DNA of 64,000 nucleotides from Marinobacter sp. ELB17 (GCF_000169375.1 NZ_AAXY01000007.1:1-64000), one strand, 5' to 3'. Positions 18,916-29,868 are shown, counted from the stretch's first letter. Notes: generated by a model not told the origin, from the letters alone. Program-made: numbers and translations.

Positions 18916-21886
18916 TGCTGCCGGCCTGCTGCTGGTCAGCGTTGCCTACCTGAGTTTGCTGTTCGGCATTGCCTGGATATCAGAGCGCGGCTTGCTGCCA
19001 CGCAAGCTGGTGCGCCACCCGCTCATTTATGTGCTTAGCTTGGGCGTGTACGCCGGCATTTGGTCGGTGTATGCATCGGTTGGTGCGGCGGCGGAAACCG
19101 GTTACGGCTTTCTTGCCTATTATGTGGGCATAAGCGGTGCATTTTTGTTGGCGCCGGTGCTACTGAATCCGTATATGCGTATCGGGCGGGCATATCAGCT
19201 AACCTCGTTGGCTGACCTTTTTGCCTATCGTTACCGCAGTCAATGGGCGGGCACTTTGGTCACGCTGTGTTCTGGCGCAGCCATTCTGGCTCTGTTGAGC
19301 ATGCAAATTCAGGCCGTCACCAGTTCTGCCAGCATTCTTGCCCCCGATGTGTCGCCTAACCTTATTAGCGCTCTGTTCAGCGCAACCGTGGTGCTGTTCG
19401 CCATTTTGTTTGGCACCCGCCGCAGCGCCCACGCCAGCAACCACCGCGGGCTGGTGGTTGCCATCGCCTTTGACTCGCTGGTCAAGCTGCTGGCACTGTT
19501 ACTATTAGGCGGCATCATTCTGTTTGGTGTGTTCGGCGGCCCCGATGCTCTTCAGCTCTGGCTGGACCAAAACCAAGCACCCGTCGTTGACATGGCTATG
19601 AGTATCGACGACGCCAGTTGGCGGGCGGTTATGCTGATGTCTTTCGCGTCGGTACTGGTACTGCCACACATGTACCACATGATTTTCAGTGAGAATCCGT
19701 CTCCGGCGTCGCTGGCCAAAGCCAGTTGGGGCCTCCCCTTGTACTTGTTGCTACTGGGCCTGCCGATACCGCTGATTCTTTGGGGCGGCCAGGAGCTTGG
19801 GGTAACCACCGCGGCCAATTACTACAGCATTGGTATTGGCCAAGCCTTGGGCAGCCCCGCGTTAACGCTGGTGATGTACATTGCAGGCCTCTCTGCCGCC
19901 AGTGGTTTAATGATTGTAAGCACCCTGGCGCTTGCGGGCATGGCCCTGAACCACATTGTACTGCCGTTGAAAACGCCCAAAGATCAGGCCGACATCTACC
20001 GCTGGCTGCAATGGGTCAAGCGGCTGCTGATTGCCCTGATCCTGTTTCTGGCTCTGATGTTTCATGAAACCCTGGGCAAAAATCTGCAGCTGTCGATTCT
20101 TGGTGCAATCTCTCTCACCGGTACCCTGCAGCTGTTACCCGGCGCCCTGGGAGTCATCTTCTGGCCCGAAGGCAATCGCCGCGGCCTGATCGCCGGCCTG
20201 CTGACCGGGCTGGCAATCTGGGTGATCACCCTGATGCTCCCCTTTTCCGGCGCTGCAAACCTGCTGTTGTGGCTGGACAGCCCGATAGTGTCGACCGCCG
20301 GTAACTGGCATCTTTTTATGTTCCTCAGTCTGGGCGCCAACGTCGTGATGTTCGTGGTGGTGTCTGTGCTTAGCTCCAGCAACAGTGAAGAACGCAGCGC
20401 CGCCCAGGCCTGCTCGCTCGGAGCCTTGTCGCGGCCGCAGCGGCGCGAATTGCTGGCAGCATCGTCTGCAGACTTTGTACGCCAGCTCAGCGATCCTCTG
20501 GGACAAGATGGCGCCCAGCGCGAGGTTGAACGCGCACTGTTACAACTGAAACTACCCGAAGTAGAGTACCGTCCTTATCAGCTAAGGCGCCTGCGAGACC
20601 AAGTGGAAGCCAATCTGTCGGGCCTGATGGGGCCGGAAATCGCCCGCGATATGGTCAAGCGCCATTTGGGGTTCAAACCCATGCAGCGCGCAGCCCAAGA
20701 TATTCGATACGTGGAAGGCGCCTTGGGCGACTATCAGAACCGGCTCACCGGGTTAGCCGGTGAGCTAGACAACCTGCGCCGGCATTATCGTCAGACCCTA
20801 TTAAATCTGCCCATACCCGCCTGTTCAGTGGGTGAAGATGGCGAAATCCTGATGTGGAATCAGACCATGGAGCGCCTGACCGGCATCAGCGCCGACGAAG
20901 TGGTTGGCGCACGCCTGGCCACCTTGCCGCCACACTGGCACCAGCTTCTGGACGACTTTAACCGGGGCGAGGACGTGCACCGCTACAAACACCGCCTGGA
21001 CCTGCGTGGCCAGCCACACTGGCTGAACTTGCACAAAGCCGCCCTGAGCGGACCCGACCATGCCGAAAGCGGAAGCATTATTATGGTGGAAGACCAAACC
21101 GAGATTCGCTTGCTGGAAGACGAACTGATGCACAGCGAACGGCTAGCCTCAGTGGGCCGGCTGGCAGCCGGTGTCGCCCACGAGATCGGTAACCCGGTTA
21201 CTGGTATTTCTTCGCTGGCGCAAAATCTGCGACTGGAAACCGATAACCCGGACATTCTCGACACCGCCGATCAGATTCAGCAGCAAACCCGGCGCATCTC
21301 GAATATTCTGCAGTCGCTGATGAATTTCGCCCGCTCCGGCAATCACGCCCCCGCCAACCGTTACGAACCGGTACAAATACGCCGCTGCGTGCAGGAGTCC
21401 ATTAATTTATTGTCGTTGAGCGACAAGGGGCTGGGCATTTCGTACCTCAACGCCTGCCCGCCAGAACTGCTCATTCTGGGAGATGAACAGCGGCTGGTGC
21501 AGGTGTTTGTAAACCTGCTGACCAACGCCCGTGACGCCTCGCCAGATGGCGGCGAAGTGCGGGTGATTGGTGAGGCCGATGGCTACTCAGCTATCATCGA
21601 AGTCATCGACCAGGGAAGCGGTATCGCCGCCGACAAGCTTGACCACATTTTCGAGCCATTTTACACCACCAAACCCACCAATAAAGGCACAGGTCTTGGT
21701 CTTGCACTGGTTTACAGCATTGTTGAAGAGCACTATGGCAACATTCAGGCGGAGAGTCCGGCGAAGGGTCCGGTGCAGCTCAACGCCGCAAACAGCCGCA
21801 ACCCGGGCACCTGCATTCGTCTGAAGCTGCCTGCTTACGAGCCCGAAGACACACCCGCTGCCTACAGCCAGAATCAAAGGTCCTAG
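18905..21886 (+). CDS. cbrA: Sensor histidine kinase CbrA with SLC5-like transporter domain
   Basis: Membrane sensor kinase of the CbrAB carbon/nitrogen balance system, 993 residues from ATG 18905 ([17 protein letters not shown]). The N-terminal ~500 residues are a sodium/solute symporter-like domain with many helices. A linker and a PAS domain follow ([21 protein letters not shown]). The kinase core has the H-box [13 protein letters not shown] (His about 759), N-box [11 protein letters not shown], and the FEPFYTTK and [12 protein letters not shown]-lid motifs. cbrB follows 7 bp after the stop. Histidine uptake is reported for Pseudomonas CbrA; the signal here is unknown. Confidence 0.95.
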   Translation: MNFSAAGLLLVSVAYLSLLFGIAWISERGLLPRKLVRHPLIYVLSLGVYAGIWSVYASVGAAAETGYGFLAYYVGISGAFLLAPVLLNPYMRIGRAYQLTSLADLFAYRYRSQWAGTLVTLCSGAAILALLSMQIQAVTSSASILAPDVSPNLISALFSATVVLFAILFGTRRSAHASNHRGLVVAIAFDSLVKLLALLLLGGIILFGVFGGPDALQLWLDQNQAPVVDMAMSIDDASWRAVMLMSFASVLVLPHMYHMIFSENPSPASLAKASWGLPLYLLLLGLPIPLILWGGQELGVTTAANYYSIGIGQALGSPALTLVMYIAGLSAASGLMIVSTLALAGMALNHIVLPLKTPKDQADIYRWLQWVKRLLIALILFLALMFHETLGKNLQLSILGAISLTGTLQLLPGALGVIFWPEGNRRGLIAGLLTGLAIWVITLMLPFSGAANLLLWLDSPIVSTAGNWHLFMFLSLGANVVMFVVVSVLSSSNSEERSAAQACSLGALSRPQRRELLAASSADFVRQLSDPLGQDGAQREVERALLQLKLPEVEYRPYQLRRLRDQVEANLSGLMGPEIARDMVKRHLGFKPMQRAAQDIRYVEGALGDYQNRLTGLAGELDNLRRHYRQTLLNLPIPACSVGEDGEILMWNQTMERLTGISADEVVGARLATLPPHWHQLLDDFNRGEDVHRYKHRLDLRGQPHWLNLHKAALSGPDHAESGSIIMVEDQTEIRLLEDELMHSERLASVGRLAAGVAHEIGNPVTGISSLAQNLRLETDNPDILDTADQIQQQTRRISNILQSLMNFARSGNHAPANRYEPVQIRRCVQESINLLSLSDKGLGISYLNACPPELLILGDEQRLVQVFVNLLTNARDASPDGGEVRVIGEADGYSAIIEVIDQGSGIAADKLDHIFEPFYTTKPTNKGTGLGLALVYSIVEEHYGNIQAESPAKGPVQLNAANSRNPGTCIRLKLPAYEPEDTPAAYSQNQRS

Positions 21887-21893
21887 CACAGAT

Positions 21894-23303
21894 ATGCCGC
21901 GTATCCTGATTGTTGAAGATGAAGACATCATTCGCTCCGCAGTCCGCAAGATGCTGACCCACGCCGGCTACGACGTCACCGACGCCGGTTCGGTGGAAGA
22001 AGCCGAGGAGCATGACCTCGGCAGTTTCGATCTGATCATATCCGATTTGCGATTACCCGGTGCTCCGGGCACCGAAATGATCCGACGCGCGCCGGCAACG
22101 CCGGTGCTGATTATGACCAGCTACGCCAGCCTGCGCTCCGCCGTTGACTCGATGAAGCTGGGGGCCGTGGAGTACATCGCCAAACCTTTTGATCATGACG
22201 AAATGCTGGCGTCGGTAGCCGCCATTCTGGCGCGCAAGTCCACGCTCGCGGCAGCTGATGACAGCTGCGCCGTGACCGCTAAAACAACACATCAAGCAGC
22301 AGATTCAGACCCGGCCAGTCTCATGTTTGGTCAATGTGAACCGATGCAGCGGGTGTTCACCCTGATTCGCAAAGTGGCACCCACCGAAACCACGGTGCTT
22401 ATCCAGGGTGAGTCCGGCACCGGCAAAGAACTGGCGGCCCGCGCCCTGCACTTGCTGAGCCCGCGGGCGGCGGCTCCACTGATTTCCGTTAACTGCGCCG
22501 CCATTCCCGAAAGCCTGATTGAGTCAGAACTGTTCGGCCACGAAAAAGGCGCGTTCACTGGCGCAGTCAGCGCCCGCACCGGGCTTATTGAGGCGGCCAA
22601 CGGCGGCAGTCTGTTTCTGGACGAAATAGGCGAATTGCCCGCCGAAGCTCAAGCCCGGCTACTGCGAGTTTTGCAAGAAGGCGAAATCCGTAAGGTGGGT
22701 TCTACCCAAAGCATCAAAGTTAACGTTCGCATGCTGGCAGCCACCCACCGCAATTTAAAAGCCATGACCCGCACCGGCGAATTCCGTGAAGATTTGTTCT
22801 ATCGCCTGAACGTAATGCAGGTGCGTATTCCCCCTCTGCGCGATCGCCAGGGAGACATTCTGATACTGGCGCGGCGCTTTTTAAAGCGCCAAGGTGCCAA
22901 AATGGGCAAACCCGATTTGCAGTTCAGCGCAGACGCCATGCGCACTATAGAGCGGCATCGCTGGCCAGGAAACGTGCGAGAACTGGAAAATGCCATTGAG
23001 CGGGCCACTATTTTATGTGACTCCGAACTGATCACCCCCGCACTGCTGGACCTGAACGGCGACGGAGACAGCGAGTACATCCCCGAAACCCTGGTGGCCG
23101 GTAACAACGAGCAAGCCCATGTCCAAGGTGTAGGCAGCCAGGGTGATCTGTCGCTGGAAGACTACTTTCAACACTTCGTACTGGAGAACCAGGACCGTAT
23201 GAGTGAAACCGAATTGGCCCAAAAACTGGGTATCAGTCGTAAATCTTTATGGGAGAGGCGACAGCGCCTTGGCATTCCGCGCAAAAAAACGTCTGGCAGC
23301 TGA
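21894..23303 (+). CDS. cbrB: Sigma-54-dependent response regulator CbrB
   Basis: NtrC-family activator of 469 residues. The receiver domain has the acidic pocket VEDED and phospho-acceptor D51 (SDLRLPG). The AAA+ domain has Walker A GESGTGKE, the sigma-54 contact loop GAFTGA and Walker [12 protein letters not shown]. The C-terminal Fis-type helix-turn-helix is [20 protein letters not shown]. It is paired with cbrA. Its expected target, a sigma-54 promoter with TGTTAC/GTAACA operators, lies immediately downstream of it. Confidence 0.97.
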   Translation: MPRILIVEDEDIIRSAVRKMLTHAGYDVTDAGSVEEAEEHDLGSFDLIISDLRLPGAPGTEMIRRAPATPVLIMTSYASLRSAVDSMKLGAVEYIAKPFDHDEMLASVAAILARKSTLAAADDSCAVTAKTTHQAADSDPASLMFGQCEPMQRVFTLIRKVAPTETTVLIQGESGTGKELAARALHLLSPRAAAPLISVNCAAIPESLIESELFGHEKGAFTGAVSARTGLIEAANGGSLFLDEIGELPAEAQARLLRVLQEGEIRKVGSTQSIKVNVRMLAATHRNLKAMTRTGEFREDLFYRLNVMQVRIPPLRDRQGDILILARRFLKRQGAKMGKPDLQFSADAMRTIERHRWPGNVRELENAIERATILCDSELITPALLDLNGDGDSEYIPETLVAGNNEQAHVQGVGSQGDLSLEDYFQHFVLENQDRMSETELAQKLGISRKSLWERRQRLGIPRKKTSGS

Positions 23304-23332
23304 CATCGGCCGCTGCCGATCATTCTGCTGTG

Positions 23333-23414
23333 TGTTACCGACTGTTTCCTCTGGTAACACTTTCCCCGCCATTTATGACCTACCGGTAACACTCTCCCCA
23401 AATACGGGGTAACA
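23333..23414 (+). promoter_or_regulatory. CbrB-type upstream activating sequences
   Basis: A perfect inverted repeat TGTTACC-N13-GGTAACA lies at 23333-23359. Two more GGTAACA half-sites are at 23385-23391 and 23408-23414, all followed by C/T-rich sequence. They sit 50-135 bp upstream of the sigma-54 promoter, the right place for an enhancer-binding protein. From memory, CbrB in Pseudomonas binds TGTTAC/GTAACA repeats upstream of crcZ. Confidence 0.75.
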
Positions 23415-23465
23415 CCTACCCACACGAAAACGCCAAGAGACTGTTTATAATAGAATTTACAAAAC

Positions 23466-23481
23466 TGGCACGGCGGCTGCT
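23466..23481 (+). promoter_or_regulatory. Sigma-54 (-24/-12) promoter
   Basis: TGGCAC-N5-CTGCT matches the TGGCAC-N5-TTGCW consensus with one mismatch. The invariant GG (23467-68) and GC (23479-80) have the required 10-nt spacing. The predicted start is a G near 23492. Confidence 0.87.
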
Positions 23482-23491
23482 CTGTATATAG

Positions 23492-23876
23492 GGCACAACA
23501 ACAAAAACAAGATGTGACAATGCAGCGTGCCAACAAAAACAAAAAATAGCTGCGAGAAGCGCTCAGCAACAAAAATAATAATAGAGTGCGAGCGAATTGA
23601 GTGTTTTGGATGCCTTGCTTTTTAGCGATCCCTTAGCTTGTGAAGGTTGTTGAAGCAGACAAGAAACGTGAGCTAGACGTCGCTGCCGATACGCAAGGCT
23701 TGAATAAAGCTTTTGATCACTCTAAGTATTCAAAGCTTTCTGTTTGTTTGAAATACCCTGATATTGGGGCTTACGGTGGGACACAATAAGTAAGAAGAAT
23801 CCCGGCAATAATAAAAATAATTTAGATCGTCAAATTTTAGTGGGCGGGTTCGTGTAAGCGAATCCGCCCTTTAATT
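23492..23876 (+). ncRNA. crcZ: CrcZ-type catabolite-repression small RNA
   Basis: A 385-nt noncoding transcript predicted from the sigma-54 promoter to a rho-independent terminator, located between cbrB and pcnB exactly where Pseudomonas crcZ lies (407 nt in P. aeruginosa). It contains repeated A-rich 'CA motifs' of the ACAACAAAAACAA kind at about 23495-23510, 23532-23547 and 23567-23583, plus a weaker one at 23806-23823. In Pseudomonas such motifs bind Hfq/Crc and relieve translational repression of catabolic mRNAs. No plausible ORF occupies the region. The identity rests on synteny, promoter and motifs, not on an alignment. Confidence 0.78.
23842..23876 (+). terminator. Terminator of the CrcZ-like RNA
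   Basis: GGGCGGGTTCG (23842-23852) pairs with CGAATCCGCCC (23859-23869) around a 6-nt loop: an 11-bp stem with one G-U pair, followed by TTTAATTT. About 130 bp of pcnB leader follow. Confidence 0.87.
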
Positions 23877-24003
23877 TATGGGCCCAGGTGAATGCTCGGG
23901 CATGGGCAAACCATAGCAATCCACAGCAAACGTGTGCAAAAGCGGCGCAAACCGTTAAACTCTTTGTTTTTGCTCATCGCCGCTATGGCCGCAACGGATT
24001 TCA

Positions 24004-25368
24004 ATGCCTAAAAGACTCGTCGACAAACTGCGCTCGTTCATGCCCGGCAGCTCCCGGGAAAAACCCCTTGGCTATCAGCGGAGGGACATTTCACGGGACC
24101 AGCACAGTGTTTCCCGCACGGCCATCAGTGAGCCCGCCAAAAAAGTATTGCATCGCCTCAACAAAGCAGGCTACGAAGCCTACCTGGTGGGTGGCGGCGT
24201 GCGCGACATACTGCTCAGTGGCCAACCCAAAGATTTCGACATTGCGACCGATGCAACGCCGGAAGAAGTGCACGAACTGTTTCGCAACTCGCGCCTGATA
24301 GGGCGCAGGTTTCGTATTGTGCACGTGGTCTTCGGCCGCGAAGTCATCGAAGTGACAACCTTCCGCGGCAATGCCAATCCCGCCGACGATGACGATGACG
24401 ATCGCAAAACCAGCGAACACGGGCAACTGCTGCGCGACAATGTCTACGGTAACCTCGAAGAGGATGCGCTGCGCCGGGATTTCACCATCAATGCCCTTTA
24501 CTACTGCATCCGCGATTTCAGTGTTATTGACTTCGCAAATGGCATTGATGACCTGAACAACCGTCAGATGCGATTGATTGGTGACCCGGAAACCCGTTAC
24601 CGAGAAGATCCTGTGCGCATGCTGCGCGCCATTCGTTTCGCTGCCAAACTCGATTTTGCCATCGAGCCGGCCACCGAGGCCCCCATTCGCGAGCTGGCAC
24701 CGCTGCTGACCCACATTCCCGCGGCGCGACTGTTTGACGAAGTGCTAAAGCTTTTTTCCGCCGGTTATGGCGAAGCAACCTTTGACAAGCTGCGCCACTA
24801 CGATTTGCTAGCGCCGCTCTTTCCCGACACCGCAAGCGCGCTGGCAGCCGGTGAACCCGACGAGCTAATTCGCCAAGCGCTGCGCAACACTGACGCACGC
24901 ATAGCCCAAGGCAAGTCAGTCACCCCGTATTTCCTGTTCGCCGCTATGCTATGGCCTGCACTGCAAGCCGAATGGCGCCGACGCCAAGACAACGGCGATC
25001 CGGTACAGCCGGCTCTGCACGGTGCAATCTCCAAGGTGATTGGCCGCCAGGTACAGGCAACGTCTATCCCCAAGCGCTTTTCTGGGCCCATGAAGGAAAT
25101 CTGGGAACTGCAGATGCGCCTGCCACGGCGCCAGGGCAAACGCGCACTGATCACCTTAGGGCATCCGCGTTTTCGCGCCGCCTACGATTTCTTATTGGTG
25201 CGTGAGAGCGCCGGCGAGATTGAGCCCGGTCTGGGCCAGTGGTGGACACAGTTTCAGCGCCTGGACGAACGCGCCCAGGAACGCATGATTACAGATCTTG
25301 ACAGCGGTGAAGCCAAACCTCGCAAGCGCCGGCGTAAACCGGTTAAGCGGCCGCCGCAGGATTCATGA
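24004..25368 (+). CDS. pcnB: Poly(A) polymerase I
   Basis: Adds 3' poly(A) tails to RNA and promotes decay. The 454-residue protein has the nucleotidyltransferase signature LVGGGVRDILL with catalytic DFDIATDATPEE (DxD) near residues 78-84. The RRDFTINALYY and RFRIVHV motifs are also present. The C-terminus is a basic Arg/Lys tail (KPRKRRRKPVKRP) as in PcnB, distinguishing it from CCA-adding enzymes. It overlaps folK by 4 bp. Confidence 0.95.
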   Translation: MPKRLVDKLRSFMPGSSREKPLGYQRRDISRDQHSVSRTAISEPAKKVLHRLNKAGYEAYLVGGGVRDILLSGQPKDFDIATDATPEEVHELFRNSRLIGRRFRIVHVVFGREVIEVTTFRGNANPADDDDDDRKTSEHGQLLRDNVYGNLEEDALRRDFTINALYYCIRDFSVIDFANGIDDLNNRQMRLIGDPETRYREDPVRMLRAIRFAAKLDFAIEPATEAPIRELAPLLTHIPAARLFDEVLKLFSAGYGEATFDKLRHYDLLAPLFPDTASALAAGEPDELIRQALRNTDARIAQGKSVTPYFLFAAMLWPALQAEWRRRQDNGDPVQPALHGAISKVIGRQVQATSIPKRFSGPMKEIWELQMRLPRRQGKRALITLGHPRFRAAYDFLLVRESAGEIEPGLGQWWTQFQRLDERAQERMITDLDSGEAKPRKRRRKPVKRPPQDS

Positions 25369-25871
25369 TGACCGACGTATTCGTTGGCCTGGGTAGCAAC
25401 CTGGCAGACCCGGCTGCGCAGCTGGGTCGCGCCATTGCAGAACTGGCAGCGTTGCCGAATACTACGCTGGTTGCTCAATCTCCATTTTATGCCAGCAAAC
25501 CGGTGGGCCCTCAGGGCCAGCCAGATTATGTCAACGGTGCGGCATGGCTGAATACCAGCCTGAAGCCTCACGTATTGTTAAACCATTTGCAGAATATTGA
25601 ACAGGCCCACGGCCGCGAGCGCCTGCAACACTGGGGGCCACGCACGCTGGACGTAGACGTGCTGCTGTTCGGCCAGCAAACGCTAAACGATGACCGCCTG
25701 ACAGTACCCCACGCACAACTGTCGCAGCGGGACTTTGCCCTGCAACCCCTGCTGGACTTAAACCCGAAACTGACCCTACCCGACGGCACCACATTAGCAC
25801 TGCTGCGCCAGCAGTGCCCTGATAACCAATTACGCAAACTGCCCCCAGTCGCTAGAAACGATCACTCCTAA
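25365..25871 (+). CDS. folK: 6-hydroxymethyl-7,8-dihydropterin pyrophosphokinase (first copy)
   Basis: HPPK transfers pyrophosphate from ATP to the pterin in folate synthesis. The 168-residue protein has VFVGLGSNLADP at the start, the pterin-binding FYASKPVGPQGQPDYVNGA and the signature HWGPRTLDVDVLLFG with metal-binding Asp residues. It overlaps pcnB (ATGA), and the order pcnB-folK-panB-panC is as in pseudomonads. A second HPPK gene lies about 3.5 kb away on the other strand. Confidence 0.96.
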   Translation: MMTDVFVGLGSNLADPAAQLGRAIAELAALPNTTLVAQSPFYASKPVGPQGQPDYVNGAAWLNTSLKPHVLLNHLQNIEQAHGRERLQHWGPRTLDVDVLLFGQQTLNDDRLTVPHAQLSQRDFALQPLLDLNPKLTLPDGTTLALLRQQCPDNQLRKLPPVARNDHS

Positions 25872-25986
25872 ACGCCCGAAATTTGCTAGTGTTAGGGTTG
25901 GAACGATACTGCTTCAGCAGCAGATTCAATTGTGGACACCCGGCATAGCCGGTATTTAGACCAACCATCGCAAAGGCGAGGAATTT

Positions 25987-26781
25987 ATGGCCGTTACCAT
26001 CAACACACTGCGGGAATACAAACAGCGCGGCGAAGCATTTTCCGCGCTGACCTCCTACGATGCCACCTTTGCCCAGCTGGTCAGCGAAGCCGGCGTAGAC
26101 GTCATTCTGATTGGAGACTCGCTTGGTATGGTACTGCAAGGCAACGACAGCACCTTGCCTGTCACCATGGATCAAATGGTGTACCACGTCAGCTGCGTCG
26201 CCAAAGGCAATCGCGGCTCGCTGGTGATGGCCGACATGCCATTTATGAGCTACGGCACAACCGAAGCCGCGCTGGAAAACGCGGCAAAGCTGATGCGTGC
26301 CGGCGCCCACATGGTCAAACTGGAAGGCACCGGCTGGATGCGAGATACCATTCAGGCGCTCAGCGAACGCGGCGTTCCAGTGTGCGCGCACTTAGGCCTG
26401 ACACCGCAATTCGTCAACAAGTTCGGCGGCTATAAAGTCCAAGGGCGAGACGGAAAGGCAGCAGACCTGATGGTTGAACACGCCTGCGAGCTGGAAGCCG
26501 CCGGCGCCGATGTTATTCTGTTGGAATGCGTGCCCGCCGCTCTGGCTGCACGCATTGCAAAAGCCGTCAAGGCACCGGTGATCGGTATTGGCGCCGGCGC
26601 CGACACCGACGGCCAAGTGCTGGTGGTACACGACATGCTTGGCATGACCCCTGGCCGCAAACCGCGCTTTGTGAAAGACTTTCTGGCTGAAAATGGCTCT
26701 GTTGCCAACGCCCTGGCAGCCTACGCCAAAGCCGTTAGCGAGCGTACATTCCCCGCAGAGGAGCACACGTTCAAAGCATGA
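25987..26781 (+). CDS. panB: 3-methyl-2-oxobutanoate hydroxymethyltransferase
   Basis: First committed step of pantothenate synthesis: ketopantoate from 2-oxoisovalerate and methylene-THF. The 264-residue TIM barrel has [26 protein letters not shown] (metal Asp) and [21 protein letters not shown] precedes the ATG. It overlaps panC by 4 bp. Confidence 0.97.
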   Translation: MAVTINTLREYKQRGEAFSALTSYDATFAQLVSEAGVDVILIGDSLGMVLQGNDSTLPVTMDQMVYHVSCVAKGNRGSLVMADMPFMSYGTTEAALENAAKLMRAGAHMVKLEGTGWMRDTIQALSERGVPVCAHLGLTPQFVNKFGGYKVQGRDGKAADLMVEHACELEAAGADVILLECVPAALAARIAKAVKAPVIGIGAGADTDGQVLVVHDMLGMTPGRKPRFVKDFLAENGSVANALAAYAKAVSERTFPAEEHTFKA

Positions 26782-27626
26782 GAACTGTCAACACCATTAA
26801 AGAGCTGCGCGCCATGGTGCGCGGCTGGCGTCAGCAAGGTAAAACCATCGCGCTGGTGCCCACGATGGGCAACTTGCACGAAGGTCACCTGTCCTTGGTT
26901 CGCAAAGCCGCAGAAGCCGCAGACATCGTGATAACCAGCATTTTTGTGAACCCCATGCAGTTTGGTGCCAGCGAAGATCTCGACAGCTACCCCCGCACCC
27001 TGATGGAAGACCAGAGCATGCTGGCGGGAGCCGGTAACACGCTGCTGTTTACGCCTTCCACCGCGGACATTTATCCGGCTGGTCTGGCTCATCAGACTAA
27101 AGTGATGGTGTCTGATATCAGCGAAGGCCACTGCGGTGCCAGCCGGCCTGGCCACTTTGACGGCGTGGCCACCGTTGTCACTATGTTGCTAAACATGGTG
27201 CAACCGGATTTTGCTCTGTTTGGCGAAAAAGACCTGCAGCAGTTAACGATTATTCGCAAGCTAGTGCGCGACCTGATGCTGCCGGTCGAAATTATTGGCG
27301 TCGCCATCATGCGCGACGGCGACGGCTTGGCAAAAAGTTCCCGTAATGGCTATCTCAGCATTGAAGACCGGGCACTTGCACCGGCTCTGTACAAGATTCT
27401 TCAGACCATTGCAAAAGACCTGCAATCTGGTGACACCCACTTTGCACGCCTGTCTGAACACGCGAAAACAGAACTGCTGAATGCGGGTTTGCGACCCGAC
27501 TACGTTAACATTGTTAACAGCCAGACCCTGAAGCCAGCAACCGCCGATGATCGCGAGCTCGCCATTCTGGCCGCAGTGTTTCTGGGCACTACCCGGCTCA
27601 TCGACAATATTTCACTGGTCCGCTGA
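26778..27626 (+). CDS. panC: Pantothenate synthetase
   Basis: ATP-dependent ligation of pantoate and beta-alanine. The protein has 282 residues with the HIGH-type loop [25 protein letters not shown], the pantoate-binding [13 protein letters not shown] and the KMSKS-like SSRNGYLS. It is coupled to panB by an ATGA overlap; pgi follows 73 bp downstream. Confidence 0.97.
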   Translation: MRTVNTIKELRAMVRGWRQQGKTIALVPTMGNLHEGHLSLVRKAAEAADIVITSIFVNPMQFGASEDLDSYPRTLMEDQSMLAGAGNTLLFTPSTADIYPAGLAHQTKVMVSDISEGHCGASRPGHFDGVATVVTMLLNMVQPDFALFGEKDLQQLTIIRKLVRDLMLPVEIIGVAIMRDGDGLAKSSRNGYLSIEDRALAPALYKILQTIAKDLQSGDTHFARLSEHAKTELLNAGLRPDYVNIVNSQTLKPATADDRELAILAAVFLGTTRLIDNISLVR

Positions 27627-27699
27627 CCGGCTCCGCCCTGTTACGGAAGACTCTGTGCCCGGCGACCCAAGCGCCGGCCATTTTGCGAAGGACGCCATC

Positions 27700-29367
27700 A
27701 TGCAAGGCCATGCATCAACACCCGCCGCCACTAAAGCCTGGCAAGCATTGTTGCACCATCAACAGCGGCTAACCACGAAGCCCATGGCACAGCTGTTCGC
27801 CGAGGACAGCCAACGGGCATCACGCTATTTGCTTGAAGCGGCTGGCCTGACCCTGGACTTCTCCAAAAACCGCCTTGATGATGGCGCCCTCGCCGATCTG
27901 ATGGCTCTGGCCGAAGAGTGCCAACTGGCCTCCCGCCGCCAGGCACTGTATGCCGGCGAGCCGGTGAACAACACTGAAAATAGGCCCGCGCTTCATACCG
28001 CTTTGCGGGCAAGTGCAGGTCAGACTATTCAGGTGAACGGCAAGAACGTGATAGAGGAAGTTCACGCCACGCTGGAACAAATGCAGCAGTTTGTTAACGC
28101 TGTCACCGGCGGTGAACGCCGCGGTTGCACGGGCGAGCGTTTTACCGACGTGGTCAGCATTGGCATTGGTGGCTCTTTCCTGGGGCCAAAATTGGCGACA
28201 GAGGCGCTAACGCCTTATCACCACGGCGGCATACGCTGCCATTACGCAGCCAATATTGACGGCACTGAAATCTGCGAGATTTTGCGCCAGATAAGTCCGC
28301 ACACCACGCTGTTTCTGGTGCAGTCAAAATCATTCAAAACCCCCGAAACCCTGGAAAACGCCAAAGTAGCCCGTGAATGGCTGGTTCAGCACTGCCCGCA
28401 AACAGACGCCGTTGCGCGCCACTTTGCGGCAGTATCCGCTAACGTCGACGCCGCTCAAGCCTTCGGTATCGAAGCAGACAGCCTGTTCCCGATGTGGGAA
28501 TGGGTCGGTGGGCGCTATTCGCTGTGGTCGGCCATTGGTTTACCGGTTGCCCTGAGCATTGGCATGGACAATTTTCGCCAATTGCTGGCGGGTGCCGAGG
28601 CCATGGACGAACATTTCATGCAAGCGCCATTGGCGCAGAATATGCCTGTGGTGATGGCCATGTTGGGTGTCTGGTACAACAATTTGTGGGGTGCTTGCAG
28701 CCACGCCATTTTGCCCTATGACCAATATTTACGCAGCCTGCCAGATCACCTTCAGCAGTTGGACATGGAAAGCAACGGCAAGCGCGTGACTCGCGCGGGC
28801 GTTGCGGTCACCTACCATACCGGCCCCATCATCTGGGGCGGGCTCGGCGCCAACGGACAGCACGCCTACCATCAGCTGATTCACCAGGGTACCCGGCTGA
28901 TTCCGGCAGACTTCATTATTCCGCTGGTCAGCCATAACCCCATTGCGAATCATCACGCCGATCTGTTCGCCAACTGCCTGAGCCAGTCCCAAGCCATGAT
29001 GGCCGGAAAAACTCTGGAACAAGCCCGGCGCGAACTGATTGCCGAAGGCCGGTCAGCGCAAGACGTCGACCGCCTGGCCTCGCACAAAGTGGTACCTGGA
29101 AACCAACCCAGCAACACTCTGGTGATGCAGCAGCTTACGCCTTGTACACTCGGCGCAATGATGGCCTTGTACGAACATCGCACCTTTGTACAGGGTGTTA
29201 TCTGGGACTTGGATTCGTTCGATCAGTGGGGGGTAGAGCTGGGCAAGCAGCTGGGACAAAACATTCTGCCGCGCCTGCTAGGCCAGCCAGCACCGGCAAA
29301 CGAGGGTAATAGCGACAGCTCAACCGATGCCCTGATCGCTCGCTTTCGCGCAGCCAACGGCGCTTGA
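27700..29367 (+). CDS. pgi: Glucose-6-phosphate isomerase
   Basis: Interconverts glucose-6-P and fructose-6-P. At 555 residues from ATG 27700 (GAAGGA upstream) it fits the long bacterial PGI form. Signatures are VSIGIGGSFLGPKLATEAL, VQSKSFKTPETLENA, the PGI signature region WEWVGGRYSLWSAIGLP and GVIWDLDSFDQWGVELGK near the C-terminus. The open frame extends upstream into panC, but those codons lack family similarity. Its 3' end overlaps the convergent second folK by 48 bp. Confidence 0.95.
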   Translation: MQGHASTPAATKAWQALLHHQQRLTTKPMAQLFAEDSQRASRYLLEAAGLTLDFSKNRLDDGALADLMALAEECQLASRRQALYAGEPVNNTENRPALHTALRASAGQTIQVNGKNVIEEVHATLEQMQQFVNAVTGGERRGCTGERFTDVVSIGIGGSFLGPKLATEALTPYHHGGIRCHYAANIDGTEICEILRQISPHTTLFLVQSKSFKTPETLENAKVAREWLVQHCPQTDAVARHFAAVSANVDAAQAFGIEADSLFPMWEWVGGRYSLWSAIGLPVALSIGMDNFRQLLAGAEAMDEHFMQAPLAQNMPVVMAMLGVWYNNLWGACSHAILPYDQYLRSLPDHLQQLDMESNGKRVTRAGVAVTYHTGPIIWGGLGANGQHAYHQLIHQGTRLIPADFIIPLVSHNPIANHHADLFANCLSQSQAMMAGKTLEQARRELIAEGRSAQDVDRLASHKVVPGNQPSNTLVMQQLTPCTLGAMMALYEHRTFVQGVIWDLDSFDQWGVELGKQLGQNILPRLLGQPAPANEGNSDSSTDALIARFRAANGA

Positions 29368-29868
29368 AATTATACGGCCGCGCCAGCTGAAGTTGATCTT
29401 ATGCAAAGGTGGGCCAGCGCGGTGTAACTGCCATAAATCCTGATAACTTTGTCCGCACTGGGGGTGCAAACGAGACCCGGCCACATCCGCTAAGGGCTTA
29501 AGCACAAACGCGTTCACCAATATTTCGGCACGTGGTAATTCCACACCGCAAAACACCCCTACCTGATCGCCGTAAGTCAGAATGTCGATATCCAGCGTTC
29601 GCGCTGCGAAGCGGGTGCTGCCCCGAACCCGGCCATGATCGGCCTCCAGCTTCTTAAAGCGGCGCGACAACTCTGCCAGCGGCATAGCGGTATTGAATCC
29701 CGCAACCATATTCAAAAACGGGGAACCGTCAAAACCCACCGCCGGGCTTTCATACACCGGCGACAAAGCCAGCTCGCCAAACCAGTCGGCCAAGGCATCT
29801 AACGCGGCCTGCAAACAGGCTTCGCGATTTTGGTTGCTACCGATACCCACCAGCACCGGAGTGCTCAC
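29320..29868 (-). CDS. Second HPPK-family protein (FolK paralogue)
   Basis: 182-residue HPPK-like protein: LVGIGSNQNREACL at the N-terminus, YESPAVGFDGSPFLNMV, and the signature segment GSTRFAARTLDIDILTYG with the metal Asp residues. Compared with the other copy the signature WGPR is replaced by TRFAAR, so activity may differ. It overlaps the upstream folB by 4 bp. This pairing with folB next to plsY/tsaD resembles PA0582-PA0583 of P. aeruginosa. The last ~16 codons are antisense to the end of pgi. Confidence 0.88.
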   Translation of the reverse strand: MSTPVLVGIGSNQNREACLQAALDALADWFGELALSPVYESPAVGFDGSPFLNMVAGFNTAMPLAELSRRFKKLEADHGRVRGSTRFAARTLDIDILTYGDQVGVFCGVELPRAEILVNAFVLKPLADVAGSRLHPQCGQSYQDLWQLHRAGPPLHKINFSWRGRIISSAVGCAKASDQGIG

